A stretch of DNA of 29,960 bases from a virus. The notes under the pieces were generated by a model that was not told the DNA's origin, searched no databases, and was given only the letters and a program-made list of their open reading frames with translations. Of this stretch, positions 17,023 through 25,309 are shown in pieces (position 1 is the first letter of the stretch; each line of letters starts with the position of its first letter). Made by a program: the position numbers and the translations under genes. The stretch is from positions 1 to 29,960 of IMG/VR virus record IMGVR_UViG_3300042561_000633; one strand, written 5' to 3'.

Positions 17023-18063
17023 TTAAACCTTAATTTGTTGTGACGGCAAAGGAAGTCCTCTTGACAACAGATCTTTCTGAGCAGGAGACAGGTCCTTGCT
17101 GTCTAAATTCACTTTGTCTACACGATTAACCGTTTTTGGCTGACCGTTGTAGACCTCTTTTACCACTTTCTTTTCCACTTGGGCAGATAATGATTTGGCA
17201 ATCTGTACTCCTAAATCTCCGTTCTGAAGCTTATGAACCAAGACTTCGTAAGATAACCAATCACGCACCGCTTGCTTGCCTTCTTTAGTGGTAGTATCAA
17301 AGGCTCTTCCCAAAAACCCGGCTCTTGGTGACTTTAGTATCTCTTCGATCTCTTCGCTTGAAACTTGTAGCGAAACTTCTGAATCTCCGAATTTATACGG
17401 CACTTCTTTGAGCTGCTTGGAGTAGGACTCTGCCTCACCAAGTGCTAAAGACTGCCTGTCAGCAAGTGTCTTTTCAGACTGGGCTTTCAGTTCTTTTGCA
17501 AATGTAAAAGGATTTTTAACTGTTTCTACATCTTTTTTAGTGTTCTGAACGATTTCTACTGCATCAAGAGCATCAGATTTCATCAGGGCTGTAGGATAAT
17601 AGTTACCAGTTGTACCTATATTGTATCTTTCACGAATTGCCTCTTCGATTGTCTCACGACCAAGTTGTTTAAATTTGGTCGGATTTTTAATAGCTTCTGC
17701 CAAAATCAAAGTACTCAAAGGATCCTCCATCAAAGATTCCGGAGTCGCATTGACTATTTGATTGGCAAGGTTTGATGGAATGCCCTTTTTACCAAAAGCA
17801 ACTAACGTCTTTGCCTCTTCAATACCGGCAAATGGGTCATCGGCATCCTGTAAAAGATTAAGTCCCTCTTGGATTTCACGCTCCTTTGCTTGGATTTCGT
17901 CAGCGCGTGTCTTATAAGACTTCAATTCTTCGAAATCAGTCTTAAAAACCTCTTCGTTTTCATATCCATACGCAGCAAACCAAGGAGTTTCCTGAGGAGT
18001 TTCCTGTGGAGTTACTTGTTCGGCAACTTGTTTGTTTTGATTTTCTAATTCGTTGTTTTCCAT
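17023..18063 (-). CDS. Scaffold-position protein, 346 aa
   Basis: The protein is highly charged and helical, without Cys or membrane segments. The N-terminus is Glu/Gln-rich with a repeated PQETPQETPW. A coiled-coil-prone region (ELKSYKTRADEIQAKEREIQ) lies at about 45-70 and a basic, Lys/Val-rich region near the C-terminus. Its place, 5 bases after the portal gene and 20 bases before the capsid gene, is the classical scaffold slot, and its size and charge fit a capsid scaffold that guides assembly inside the prohead. I see no protease motif, so removal would need another protease or exit without cleavage. An alternative is a head vertex or portal-associated protein. Confidence 0.7.
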   Translation of the reverse strand: MENNELENQNKQVAEQVTPQETPQETPWFAAYGYENEEVFKTDFEELKSYKTRADEIQAKEREIQEGLNLLQDADDPFAGIEEAKTLVAFGKKGIPSNLANQIVNATPESLMEDPLSTLILAEAIKNPTKFKQLGRETIEEAIRERYNIGTTGNYYPTALMKSDALDAVEIVQNTKKDVETVKNPFTFAKELKAQSEKTLADRQSLALGEAESYSKQLKEVPYKFGDSEVSLQVSSEEIEEILKSPRAGFLGRAFDTTTKEGKQAVRDWLSYEVLVHKLQNGDLGVQIAKSLSAQVEKKVVKEVYNGQPKTVNRVDKVNLDSKDLSPAQKDLLSRGLPLPSQQIKV

Positions 18064-18068
18064 ATGTT

Positions 18069-20465
18069 TTATACTCTACCTGTTATTTCGTTTCCTAATT
18101 CAGATTCCATTCGCGCCTCAAGAGATATCTGTTCCATTATCTGTTGGCCTTTTATCAGTTGAAGCTCATAATTGGCATCTTGCTTCATTTTCTGCAACTG
18201 CATAACCTTCTGAAGTTCAATGTTAGCCTTTTCGCGTTCAAGGGCTATTTGCATCTCCATCATCTCCCTGGCGGTCTGTCGTTTGGCCTCTTCTGATGCT
18301 ATAGCTGACTGCTGTTGAACCCTAGCATTCTCCTCCATCATCTGCATAGCGTATTTCTCTTCGCGGTTACGAGCTTCGATTTCCTCTGTAGTCATATACC
18401 ACAAAGCCTCATCTACGTCATCGTTTTTCAATAGTTGAGCTATGCGCTCTACGCTAGATGGTCGCAAAAGCACAGAACCATCCTTAGTTGGTATTTGAGA
18501 CATCTGCATGGCTCTTTGCAGGATAGCAGATCTTTCTTTATCGTTTGGCAAAACCTTAGCGGATATAGCAAGCTGATCCAAAGACAACCCCTCTATTTCA
18601 TCCAATGCTTCAACCATGTGAGAGCCAATAATGCTTTCGTAAAACTCTCTGATTTGTGGATCGTACTCAATATCTATACGCGCTTGATGGATTATTCGCT
18701 CGCCCACCTTTTGCTTGAATTGACGCTCTGACTCACGAAGTGGCCAGTTGGCGTGATTACCAGCAACAAAATCTTGTTCCATAACCCCAACAAGACGTTC
18801 GGCTGATTGGTCTGGACTTGCAGCCATTGCCTCAGGAATACCCATGCTATCCATGATCATTGTTTGGATGTTAGCGATTTGCTGAATCCATTCAACCCCC
18901 TGTGGGCCAAGACCATTGTCCATTTCTGTTAATGGCTGAGAAACATATTTCCCAGTGGCTGCATTGAACTTAGTGGCAACAACGTGAATACCGTTCTGAC
19001 GGTGGACGTGCATGAGGTCGAACAGGTCGTACTCTACACCCCCAATCTTGATGTTGGCGGCTTCACCAACGTCAATTCTATATCCCTTTGGAGCAGCAGC
19101 CCATACAGCTGCGCGTAACTTCAATACAGCGAACATCAAGTCGTCAAGCAAACCTCTAACGCTTCGCGTAGGAGACTGGCCCGGAACTCGGTGAACAACA
19201 TAAGAACTAAGAGGGCTTAACCCCTTTTGCATTTGGTTAGGCTTCTTTTTCCAGTCGTAAATGCGGTCTTGACCCGTCCCAGAAATAATATAAGAACCTT
19301 CATACCAGTAATTACAATGTACTTCATCATAACTTTCATTGGGATTCTTTTTCTTTTCTTCTACTGGTTTATTGTTTCTTAGATAGGTTATATACCCCTG
19401 CTTGTTAGTTCTTTCTACATATTGTTTGTAGTCTGTAGACAAATATTCAAACTTCAATACATACACCTTGAAATCCATCCAAACCCAACGGTTTGTTGTG
19501 GGATCTTTGCGCTCAAACGCCCACTGAGGTATAGAGGTAACGTCTGTTTGATAAGGAACATAGGACTTAGCCATCGACTGAATCTGCTCTTCGCTAAATC
19601 CAGCATCTATTAGTTTGTGGAAAATAGACTGTATAGTCTCTATGGCAACGTGTCCAACAGCAACTGGATCATCATTGTTGTCCTCATTCCAAAGCATTAC
19701 CAGACGAGCTGGGTCAATATAGTCTGCTTTTACCTGTCCAGTCAGTGGATCGTTGTAAATCTTAGCACATCTAATGTGGAAGTCTATCGCATCCTTATTA
19801 AGAAGCATTCTCTTGTGTGGCCAGTCAGATGAACGAAAGCCAGATTCCGCCAGTTTCTCAAGAGCTACCTCATATTTTGTTTTGAAGAAGCCAAGACGAT
19901 CGGCCATTTCAAGCATGGTTTCATCCTTTACTTCAAAAGGAACACTAAAACCCTTGACGCCCAATGACTTAGCCAATGGGTTAATGTATTTTGATCGGAT
20001 ATAGGTTTCTGTTTTCTTGTCTTTCTTCTTATTGATAATGTTCTTGTCTAATGATGCACATTTGATTTTGTAATCATTATCAGAAAGAATAGAGAGAAGG
20101 ACGTTTGACAGTTTTCTCATTGGAGAAAAAATGTCGTAGCTAATGTTTGTCATCGCCTTTCTTTGGGCCTTACTCATACCTTTTATCGAAGCGGCAGCTT
20201 CACCTTGTGGTATGGACTTATTCCCTGTTGGCGAACCATTAGTAAACCAGTTCTTGTACTTTTCTTGAGACTGCATTCCAGAACCGTAGTTTCTAGTTTC
20301 CTGCATCTCAGGCAGTTGCGTGTAGCTAAAGTATGTACCTCCAGCACAAAACCGCGAATACAACGCACGCGCACAGCGTAAGCCAAATTCCGGTTTCAGT
20401 TTTTCACTTTCAGGTACGTTGTCATTCGGAAACAACACGCCTCCTGCTAATTGGGGCAAAATCAT
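18069..20465 (-). CDS. Portal protein, 798 aa
   Basis: A 798-residue protein between terminase and scaffold/capsid genes is the portal. The N-terminal part has the helical segment KAQRKAMTNISYDIFSPMRK. The central part (residues about 400-560) carries the usual portal wing/stem mix, including DLMFAVLKLRAAVWAAAPKGY and NIQTMIMDSMGIPEAMAA. The last about 110 residues form a Gln/Glu/Met-rich coiled coil (RQTAREMMEMQIALEREKA), a barrel-like extension common in large podovirus portals. The long C-terminal coil would project into the capsid. The ATG follows a 62-base gap containing a -7-type promoter element, and the gene sits 5 bases before the scaffold gene. Confidence is high from position, length and pattern. 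Confidence 0.85.
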   Translation of the reverse strand: MILPQLAGGVLFPNDNVPESEKLKPEFGLRCARALYSRFCAGGTYFSYTQLPEMQETRNYGSGMQSQEKYKNWFTNGSPTGNKSIPQGEAAASIKGMSKAQRKAMTNISYDIFSPMRKLSNVLLSILSDNDYKIKCASLDKNIINKKKDKKTETYIRSKYINPLAKSLGVKGFSVPFEVKDETMLEMADRLGFFKTKYEVALEKLAESGFRSSDWPHKRMLLNKDAIDFHIRCAKIYNDPLTGQVKADYIDPARLVMLWNEDNNDDPVAVGHVAIETIQSIFHKLIDAGFSEEQIQSMAKSYVPYQTDVTSIPQWAFERKDPTTNRWVWMDFKVYVLKFEYLSTDYKQYVERTNKQGYITYLRNNKPVEEKKKNPNESYDEVHCNYWYEGSYIISGTGQDRIYDWKKKPNQMQKGLSPLSSYVVHRVPGQSPTRSVRGLLDDLMFAVLKLRAAVWAAAPKGYRIDVGEAANIKIGGVEYDLFDLMHVHRQNGIHVVATKFNAATGKYVSQPLTEMDNGLGPQGVEWIQQIANIQTMIMDSMGIPEAMAASPDQSAERLVGVMEQDFVAGNHANWPLRESERQFKQKVGERIIHQARIDIEYDPQIREFYESIIGSHMVEALDEIEGLSLDQLAISAKVLPNDKERSAILQRAMQMSQIPTKDGSVLLRPSSVERIAQLLKNDDVDEALWYMTTEEIEARNREEKYAMQMMEENARVQQQSAIASEEAKRQTAREMMEMQIALEREKANIELQKVMQLQKMKQDANYELQLIKGQQIMEQISLEARMESELGNEITGRV

Positions 20466-20489
20466 ACTTTACAATTTTGGTTTTACTCG

Positions 20490-20497
20490 CAAATGTA
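20490..20497 (-). promoter_or_regulatory. Candidate promoter (-7 element TACATTTG) for portal-scaffold-capsid
   Basis: On the minus strand TACATTTG fits TAnnTTTG and lies 24 bases before the portal ATG in the largest gap of the left structural arm (20466-20527). The nearest TTG upstream is 27 bases away, longer than the usual 17-23, so the -33 part is weak. It could provide separate transcription of the abundantly needed head genes. Confidence 0.4.
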
Positions 20498-20527
20498 GTA
20501 AATTTTTGATTAAATAGTTGAAAACAA

Positions 20528-22990
20528 TTATTCTACATCGAAAGTCATAAACCCGCCCGTAACCTCTATTGGCTGGTAAACTTCCTTGTAAAGATCTGGC
20601 ATTCTGCTTTTTATGGCTCTCATGCACCAACCGGTGGCGGCACACAAGTCATGGTTGGTCAAGTCATCAAGGCCCCTCATCTGACTCCACTCCTCGATTA
20701 TCTCCCACATCTTCACGTACTTGACATTGTTGTTGAAGTAGGTCATTATATCCCCGGCCATTTCGTTTTTCTCAGCCTCCCCGGCCCAAACACCCGGCCT
20801 TCCCTCTTGCTTGCCATTGGACCCCAAGTCTTTCAACAAATAGCCATCAAACCCATTATCCCTAAAGTACTCGACAAGGGCTTCTCCATCGGGCCATTCA
20901 GGGTATACATAGGCCCCAAGGAATACAGCTGCCTTCAACCATTCCTCGTGGTACTCGGCTTTGTCTTCTGTCTGCCTGTTGTAAATCAGTACCCAGTCGT
21001 TGCTCACCCATTCGTTCCTTGGTTTGTTGTCCGGGTCCACCTGGCTATCTCGTTTGTAGAAAACCGCCGCCGCTGCGTTTGACTTCTTTTTACCAACCGT
21101 ATTCCGCTTGTGGAATTTCACCGGGTCACAGCAAAGGAAAAATTTATTCATCACCGACGGGTCGGGGGCGTATATCGGTCCGCGCTCCTTTGGCGGAATG
21201 TATCCTTCCTCCATTGTAACCACCGTTCTCCTGTTTCTCTGTTCATGCGGGGGCAGGTAGCTCATTGTCCAACTTCCATTGGGATCGTTCTCTACGTATA
21301 CGTCTCCGCCAAATTTATCCCCGGCCCACTTTAGGTTTATCTTGGTGCTGATTGGCGTTCTTGAAAACTTCAGTTCAGATATGCGGTCACGCATCTTCTC
21401 GATAGGCATACCCATATCCTTGGGGATTACGGCAAATGCTTGCTTCCAATTCATTGGAAAGTTCTGCTGCAACTTGATGAGCTTTTGCCACTCGCGCTTA
21501 CGTTCGAAGTAATCCGCCTGGTTCAACAGGTACGACTTGGCGCCCTTGGTAATCCACTTGCCCTCGTTAGACATTACCGGTTCTTTTGGGTCGTCAATAA
21601 TGCTTGCTCCGTACTCGTCGATATAACCCTCAACCGCGTAGTAGCCGGGCAGGAAGAAGTTGATGAGTCCTGATGGGGTTGTTCCGTTCTCGTTGCGGTC
21701 GGAGAAATGCGAGTCGTTGGCAATGTCAAAGAACTGCGCTCCGCCGCCGGTATCCATGTCACCAACCGTGGACGGCATGATACAAAACCCTCGGATGTTC
21801 TCCCCGCGCTCGATAGCCGGCTTCATCGTATTATACCACCAAGTAGGGATGTTTTGGTCTGCCGCCTTGGCGTCCGTCTTCTTCGCTGGCTCGTCACGGT
21901 AAACAAATGCGATTTCCGCCTCACCGTCCGCCGCCTTTTCCGACGACGAAAGTGGCGTGATGAAGCATTCCATTTGTTCGGGTACGATTCCCGCCCTTGC
22001 TGCTGATGCGATTGATCCTTCATATTGGAAACGTAATCCCTCCTTGGCCTCAATCCTTCCCCGGTAGTGTGGTCGGAAGAAGAACGGAAGTTTGCCAACG
22101 GGGGTTTGTATCTGCTTGATAAATATCTTGTTGACGGCCTGGTCCTCGTTCATTGCTTGGATGATAAAGGTTTGGTCAGGCATATTGAGCGTCCCCCACG
22201 TGCAGAAACAACAGGCGATAGCGGTCTTGGCGATACGACGTCCAGACACAAAGTTGATTCCGTGTACAGTTCTTTTACCCTTAGAGACAGTGATGTTTAT
22301 GTTTGGTTCAATGTAATACTCTACACTCATATCCTTCATTTCCTCTGCAATAAGCTTGATGTCTTGATTGGAGTACTTTGTTTTTACAACGCCATCTTCT
22401 CTATAAAAAATCCTGTGCTTGTAGAATGCATCCTCTGTGGTATAGGCGTACATGAGCAGGTGAAACATCTTCCTTTGGTAATCCCTATAATCTGGTCGGT
22501 TGTTGTTTTTCCCGAAATTCTTTACAGGCCAAAAGTTTAGGAAAAAGTAGTTGGCCCCGTTTAGGTATACCGGTTTCCCTTTAATGAAACACCAGTACCC
22601 AACATACCTACGCTTGATTTGGAGTTTGATCCATTCAATCTCCATAGCGTAGTATTTCTGATTGGATTCAATCTCCTCATAGATGTCCTCAAGCCTTACA
22701 TCACCGACCTCTTTGTACTTGGATTTGTTGGTTGCGTGTTTCTTATTGAATACAACCTCGTAGATGAGCTTTATCTTTTCGGGGATCTCTTGATAACGAA
22801 ACTTCTGCTCCTTTGGCTCAATACCGTATCCGTCCACATATGTAAGCGCTTCCTCTCTTGTAACTTCGCGTTTCAAATGGTGTGAATACCATTCTTCAAG
22901 CCGGGGCATGGGTATGCGAATTGTATCCAACTCGTCGTCGTCCTCATGGAACGAAACGTATTTGTCCTCCTCATCGTATTCGTACTTCAT
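20528..22990 (-). CDS. terL: Terminase large subunit, 820 aa
   Basis: DNA-packaging motor: an N-terminal ATPase and a C-terminal RNase H-like nuclease that cuts concatemeric DNA. A T4 gp17-like Walker A, GRRIAKT, lies at 250-256 with K255 and T256 present but alanine instead of the usual glycine before Lys. Walker B plus catalytic Glu is IAFVYRDE at 360-367. A motif III-like CIMPSTVGD lies at 403-411. Nuclease acidic residues are plausibly D622 (FLCCDPVK), D721 (YLLKDLGSNG) and D781 (HDLCAATGW). At 820 aa it is longer than most terminases because of an N-terminal extension of about 150 residues, as in crAss-like phages. It follows the 217-aa gene with an 11-base gap and precedes the portal. 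No small terminase is recognised with confidence. Confidence 0.9.
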   Translation of the reverse strand: MKYEYDEEDKYVSFHEDDDELDTIRIPMPRLEEWYSHHLKREVTREEALTYVDGYGIEPKEQKFRYQEIPEKIKLIYEVVFNKKHATNKSKYKEVGDVRLEDIYEEIESNQKYYAMEIEWIKLQIKRRYVGYWCFIKGKPVYLNGANYFFLNFWPVKNFGKNNNRPDYRDYQRKMFHLLMYAYTTEDAFYKHRIFYREDGVVKTKYSNQDIKLIAEEMKDMSVEYYIEPNINITVSKGKRTVHGINFVSGRRIAKTAIACCFCTWGTLNMPDQTFIIQAMNEDQAVNKIFIKQIQTPVGKLPFFFRPHYRGRIEAKEGLRFQYEGSIASAARAGIVPEQMECFITPLSSSEKAADGEAEIAFVYRDEPAKKTDAKAADQNIPTWWYNTMKPAIERGENIRGFCIMPSTVGDMDTGGGAQFFDIANDSHFSDRNENGTTPSGLINFFLPGYYAVEGYIDEYGASIIDDPKEPVMSNEGKWITKGAKSYLLNQADYFERKREWQKLIKLQQNFPMNWKQAFAVIPKDMGMPIEKMRDRISELKFSRTPISTKINLKWAGDKFGGDVYVENDPNGSWTMSYLPPHEQRNRRTVVTMEEGYIPPKERGPIYAPDPSVMNKFFLCCDPVKFHKRNTVGKKKSNAAAAVFYKRDSQVDPDNKPRNEWVSNDWVLIYNRQTEDKAEYHEEWLKAAVFLGAYVYPEWPDGEALVEYFRDNGFDGYLLKDLGSNGKQEGRPGVWAGEAEKNEMAGDIMTYFNNNVKYVKMWEIIEEWSQMRGLDDLTNHDLCAATGWCMRAIKSRMPDLYKEVYQPIEVTGGFMTFDVE

Positions 22991-23013
22991 GGTATAATAC
23001 TTTATGGTATAAT
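22989..23013. repeat. Short direct repeat across terminase start junction
   Basis: The 10-mer ATGGTATAAT occurs at 22989-22998 and 23004-23013, bracketing the stop of the 217-aa gene and the start of terL. It may be a duplication that carried the upstream translation context, or chance. No function is claimed. Confidence 0.4.
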
Positions 23014-23655
23014 CTCCGGGAATATCTCTTTCTTCTCACGCCATATGCGGGAGTAGTGTTCTGGCTGTATCCCTAAATTCTCAGCCCTAACAGAGAATGT
23101 AATTGACTTCTGCAAGGTAATGCTAACCTCGTCATTCATTATCCGAGTCCTTGCATCTACAAGGGTTTGGCGCCAACTCTCAAGCCCTGCTTGGAAGTTC
23201 TTGTCGTCATTTGATCTGTCCACCGGCTGGGTCAACAACGCCCTCTGCAATGCGGCTATTCGGATGTCGGCCGTACTCATGATTGAGTAGTCCTCCGAAC
23301 ATTGTAGGCGCGTAAAGACGATGTAGCGCTCCACCGCCCAGTCCACATTCATCATGCAGAGCTGGGCGTACCCGTTCTCCATATCCGTGTCATCAACCAT
23401 GATGTTGAGTTTGTTCAGCGTATATCGTTTGCGCTGGTTGATGTCCGGATAGGCATCTTTTACAGGGGTTCCTGGAGCGAACATATATATGAGATATCGA
23501 ACAACCTTGTCGGCGCTAACCCCCTCAGGAAGGTCGTCAGACCTGTCGAGAATATGGGCTTGACTGGCCAGGTCCGAGAAACGGTATACGACCGCCTCGT
23601 CATCCGGGATGCCTTCAATGTTGTAGGATATTTTACTAAAGTCTAGTTTTATCAT
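23002..23655 (-). CDS. Unknown protein before terminase, 217 aa
   Basis: This 217-aa, mostly helical, acidic-to-neutral protein is not recognised. Visible segments are KVVRYLIYMFAPGTPVKD (about 50-67), NKLNIMVDDTDMENGYAQL, and a C-terminal helical stretch with SWRQTLVDARTRIMNDEVSI that ends in REKKEIFPEIIP. It overlaps the upstream GroES-like gene by four bases (ATGA) and lies 11 bases before terL. The slot directly before the large terminase often holds the small terminase subunit. The helical content would allow that, but there is no clear helix-turn-helix, so I treat the small-terminase idea as a guess. Confidence 0.7.
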   Translation of the reverse strand: MIKLDFSKISYNIEGIPDDEAVVYRFSDLASQAHILDRSDDLPEGVSADKVVRYLIYMFAPGTPVKDAYPDINQRKRYTLNKLNIMVDDTDMENGYAQLCMMNVDWAVERYIVFTRLQCSEDYSIMSTADIRIAALQRALLTQPVDRSNDDKNFQAGLESWRQTLVDARTRIMNDEVSITLQKSITFSVRAENLGIQPEHYSRIWREKKEIFPEIIP

Positions 23656-24455
23656 TCTTCAATTGCTAAAATTGCTCTTGGCTGAAATCTTATAAGGTCT
23701 GTTGAGTTAGCCATTGTAGAGTCCAACTTTGTACAATGCTGTTCCTTCATGCATACGATATCTCCCACCTTAACCTCTGTGTTCTTAAAGAAGTTATCAT
23801 GAACGTATTTCGGTTGTCGTTTAGCGGGGATAACGATTTCAACACGTGCTATCTTCGATTCGGGCATGAACAGGACCCCCTTTTTTATGTCGTTCGGAAT
23901 ACGCCGGCCTATAATGTATCCATTAAGGCTTATTATTTCACCGTTTCTTTTTGCTGCGTACACACTGTGGGTTGGAACGGTTATATACTTTTTTCCATCT
24001 ATCTCTGTAGCCTGCTCGCCGTCCTCAAGCAAAGTGCGCGTGTACATTGAGTCAAACCAAATCTCATCTCCAACAACTCCATCAAACTCACAATCAAAAT
24101 CCCAACCTGCAAAGCTCACGTCTTTTTCAGGCAACTTCACTATCACTCCTCTTCTTACGGCCTGTTTGGCCTCCGCTTCTCCCACGTCTTCCTTAGCCGT
24201 CTTCTGTTGACTCGCGTATAGTTGATGGTATTTTTTTATGGCCTCAGTATCCTTGTAGTTGCTTTTCTTCATGGCGTTAATGAGGTTGTATATCTCATTG
24301 GGGTTTGCGTCATCAATGCTATCCTTTACGCTACTTACAATTTTCAAGGTTCCTCCATTAAACTGTATCTCATCTTCAGTCATAGAGTGTATCTCTACAA
24401 GGCACTCGCCATTCAGCAAACGAAGACGGTCTATGTCAATTCCATTTAAGTTCAT
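23652..24455 (-). CDS. Tandem GroES-like (co-chaperonin fold) protein, 267 aa
   Basis: Two segments each follow the GroES pattern. Segment 1 has LLNGECLVEI and GGTLKIV (11-41), a charged helical insert (about 45-100), RRGVIVKLP (101-109), and VGDEIWF (128-134) leading to DGKKYITVPTHSVYA (153-167). Segment 2 has NGYIIGRRIP and GVLFMPES (178-200), ARVEIVIP (203-210), VKVGDIVCM (228-236), and a terminal LIRFQPRAILAIEE. The VGD(x)V turn and the closing (D/R)ILA(I/V)EE are family hallmarks. GroES caps GroEL; phages such as T4 (gp31) encode their own cap for capsid folding. Here it is upstream of terminase, portal and capsid genes. It starts and ends with four-base ATGA overlaps. Mobile-loop residues are unclear, so GroEL binding is an inference, and a structural use of the fold is possible. 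Confidence 0.65.
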   Translation of the reverse strand: MNLNGIDIDRLRLLNGECLVEIHSMTEDEIQFNGGTLKIVSSVKDSIDDANPNEIYNLINAMKKSNYKDTEAIKKYHQLYASQQKTAKEDVGEAEAKQAVRRGVIVKLPEKDVSFAGWDFDCEFDGVVGDEIWFDSMYTRTLLEDGEQATEIDGKKYITVPTHSVYAAKRNGEIISLNGYIIGRRIPNDIKKGVLFMPESKIARVEIVIPAKRQPKYVHDNFFKNTEVKVGDIVCMKEQHCTKLDSTMANSTDLIRFQPRAILAIEE

Positions 24456-24703
24456 TTTTGTGTGCGCTTATATATTTCAAACAGTTGTTTTTGGGTCTCA
24501 AAATTCTTTTTCCCAACCGGCAATCGCTTCTTTATCTTGTTGACCCCACGGCGAAGGGACGAGTAGGTTCCAAAAAGATTTATCGCGTCCCAATTACTCA
24601 TCAAACACTCAATGTTATTCATGTCAGTGTTTTCCCGGTCTACGTAATACTCGAAAACCTCTATGATTTTCAGGTAGTTATTTTTTGTTTTTGTCCTTAT
24701 CAT
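24452..24703 (-). CDS. Small unknown protein, 83 aa
   Basis: An 83-aa basic, helical protein (many Lys, Arg, Tyr, Asn) of unknown function. It begins 26 bases inside the 3' end of the preceding 100-aa gene and ends with a four-base overlap into the GroES-like gene. The ordered overlaps support its being real. The segment MNNIECLMSNWDAINLFGTY, followed by the basic SLRRGVNKIKKRL, could form a small helical DNA- or RNA-binding unit, but no known motif is present. A later internal Met (residue 28) is a possible alternative start that would remove the large overlap. Confidence 0.6.
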   Translation of the reverse strand: MIRTKTKNNYLKIIEVFEYYVDRENTDMNNIECLMSNWDAINLFGTYSSLRRGVNKIKKRLPVGKKNFETQKQLFEIYKRTQK

Positions 24704-24980
24704 AATGCTCTTTCAGTTTTTGAAAATAGGTTGACCGCTTTATCCTTGTCTCAACCTGTGTTTTGCCCATTTCCTCCAGGGTGCTTTTATACCTAACTAT
24801 GGCCATCTCGACTTGATCGAGGTCTTCAGAAGTTATGCTTGGATTGCAATACAAAAGACTTCTCCTGGCCGATGAAGACATAGGAGTAAATATCTTCATG
24901 ACCTCGTATATCTCTATCTTGTCGTCAATCATTTTCTTGACTAGAGCTACTGCTCTTTCCCAGTTTTGTGTATTATTCAT
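24678..24980 (-). CDS. Small unknown protein, 100 aa
   Basis: A 100-aa, helical, charged protein of unknown function. The N-terminal half holds NWERAVALVKKMIDDKIEIYEV and a Ser/Arg-rich turn (SSSARRSLLYCN). The C-terminal half is a predicted helix rich in Glu, Lys and Arg. Its start overlaps the end of the preceding 71-aa gene by eight bases, and its own end overlaps the next gene by 26, typical of compact early-late operon heads in phages. There is no signal peptide or Cys pair, and its role cannot be inferred. Confidence 0.65.
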   Translation of the reverse strand: MNNTQNWERAVALVKKMIDDKIEIYEVMKIFTPMSSSARRSLLYCNPSITSEDLDQVEMAIVRYKSTLEEMGKTQVETRIKRSTYFQKLKEHYDKDKNKK

Positions 24981-25188
24981 ATATCATAACTACGTTAGCT
25001 TCATTAACAACATAAACTTCATCGTCTTGTATTTCAACCCTTTGCAAGCTTCCTACAACACAAAGCTTTTGACCAACAACAAAATCACTGTTGTTTCCAA
25101 TAGCCTGAACGGTTACGTCAAATTGCTTTTTATATCTTCGATCCAGCGAAACAAATATTCGCCCATCGGGTGGTCTTAATTTCGTCAT
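24973..25188 (-). CDS. Mini GroES-like protein, 71 aa, first gene of minus operon
   Basis: I choose the ATG at 25186-25188 because the longer frame (to 25212) starts inside the promoter. The 71 residues follow the GroES outline in miniature: LRPPDGRIFVSLD (4-16), VTVQAIG (25-31), FVVGQKLCVVG (36-46), then VEIQDDEVYVVNEANVVMIYE at the C-terminus (51-71), which parallels the GroES ending. It lacks room for a mobile loop, so it is unlikely to be a normal GroEL cap. It is the promoter-proximal gene of the structural operon and lies three genes before the tandem GroES-like protein. It could be a partner or a competitor of it. Similarity is judged by eye and is moderate. Confidence 0.6.
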   Translation of the reverse strand: MTKLRPPDGRIFVSLDRRYKKQFDVTVQAIGNNSDFVVGQKLCVVGSLQRVEIQDDEVYVVNEANVVMIYE

Positions 25189-25192
25189 GCAG

Positions 25193-25222
25193 CAAATATA
25201 CGAATAAATCACACAGTGTCAA
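25193..25222 (-). promoter_or_regulatory. Bacteroidota-type promoter for the minus-strand (structural) block
   Basis: On the minus strand TTG (25222-25220), a 19-base spacer and TATATTTG (25200-25193) match TTG-N19-TAnnTTTG exactly. The -7 element ends 4 bases before the ATG at 25188, so the message would be almost leaderless. It lies back to back with the plus-strand promoter. Confidence 0.75.
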
Positions 25223-25241
25223 GTTCTTGCTTGTGAACAAG
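25220..25241. promoter_or_regulatory. Paired short dyads between divergent promoters (operator candidate)
   Basis: Two adjoining inverted repeats fill the gap between the two -33 elements: CAAG-TT-CTTG at 25220-25229 and CTTGT-GA-ACAAG at 25230-25241. Each contains the TTG of one promoter in its left arm, so a protein bound there would affect either direction. Being short, they need confirmation. Confidence 0.4.
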
Positions 25242-25260
25242 ACTATTTTGCGTAAATTTG
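25231..25260 (+). promoter_or_regulatory. Bacteroidota-type promoter for the plus-strand early genes
   Basis: TTG (25231-25233), a 19-base spacer and TAAATTTG (25253-25260) match TTG-N19-TAnnTTTG exactly. It precedes the small zinc-ribbon gene; with the ATG at 25310 the leader is about 45 bases. Confidence 0.75.
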
Positions 25261-25309
25261 CGCTATGTTTATCTGCTCAATAGTGTTATGTCTGTTATCG
25301 ATTGGTTTC

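Noticed and set aside
20651-21082. 143-aa and similar plus-strand frames opposite terL
   Set aside because: They overlap the terminase nuclease domain on the other strand and show no domain or ribosome context.
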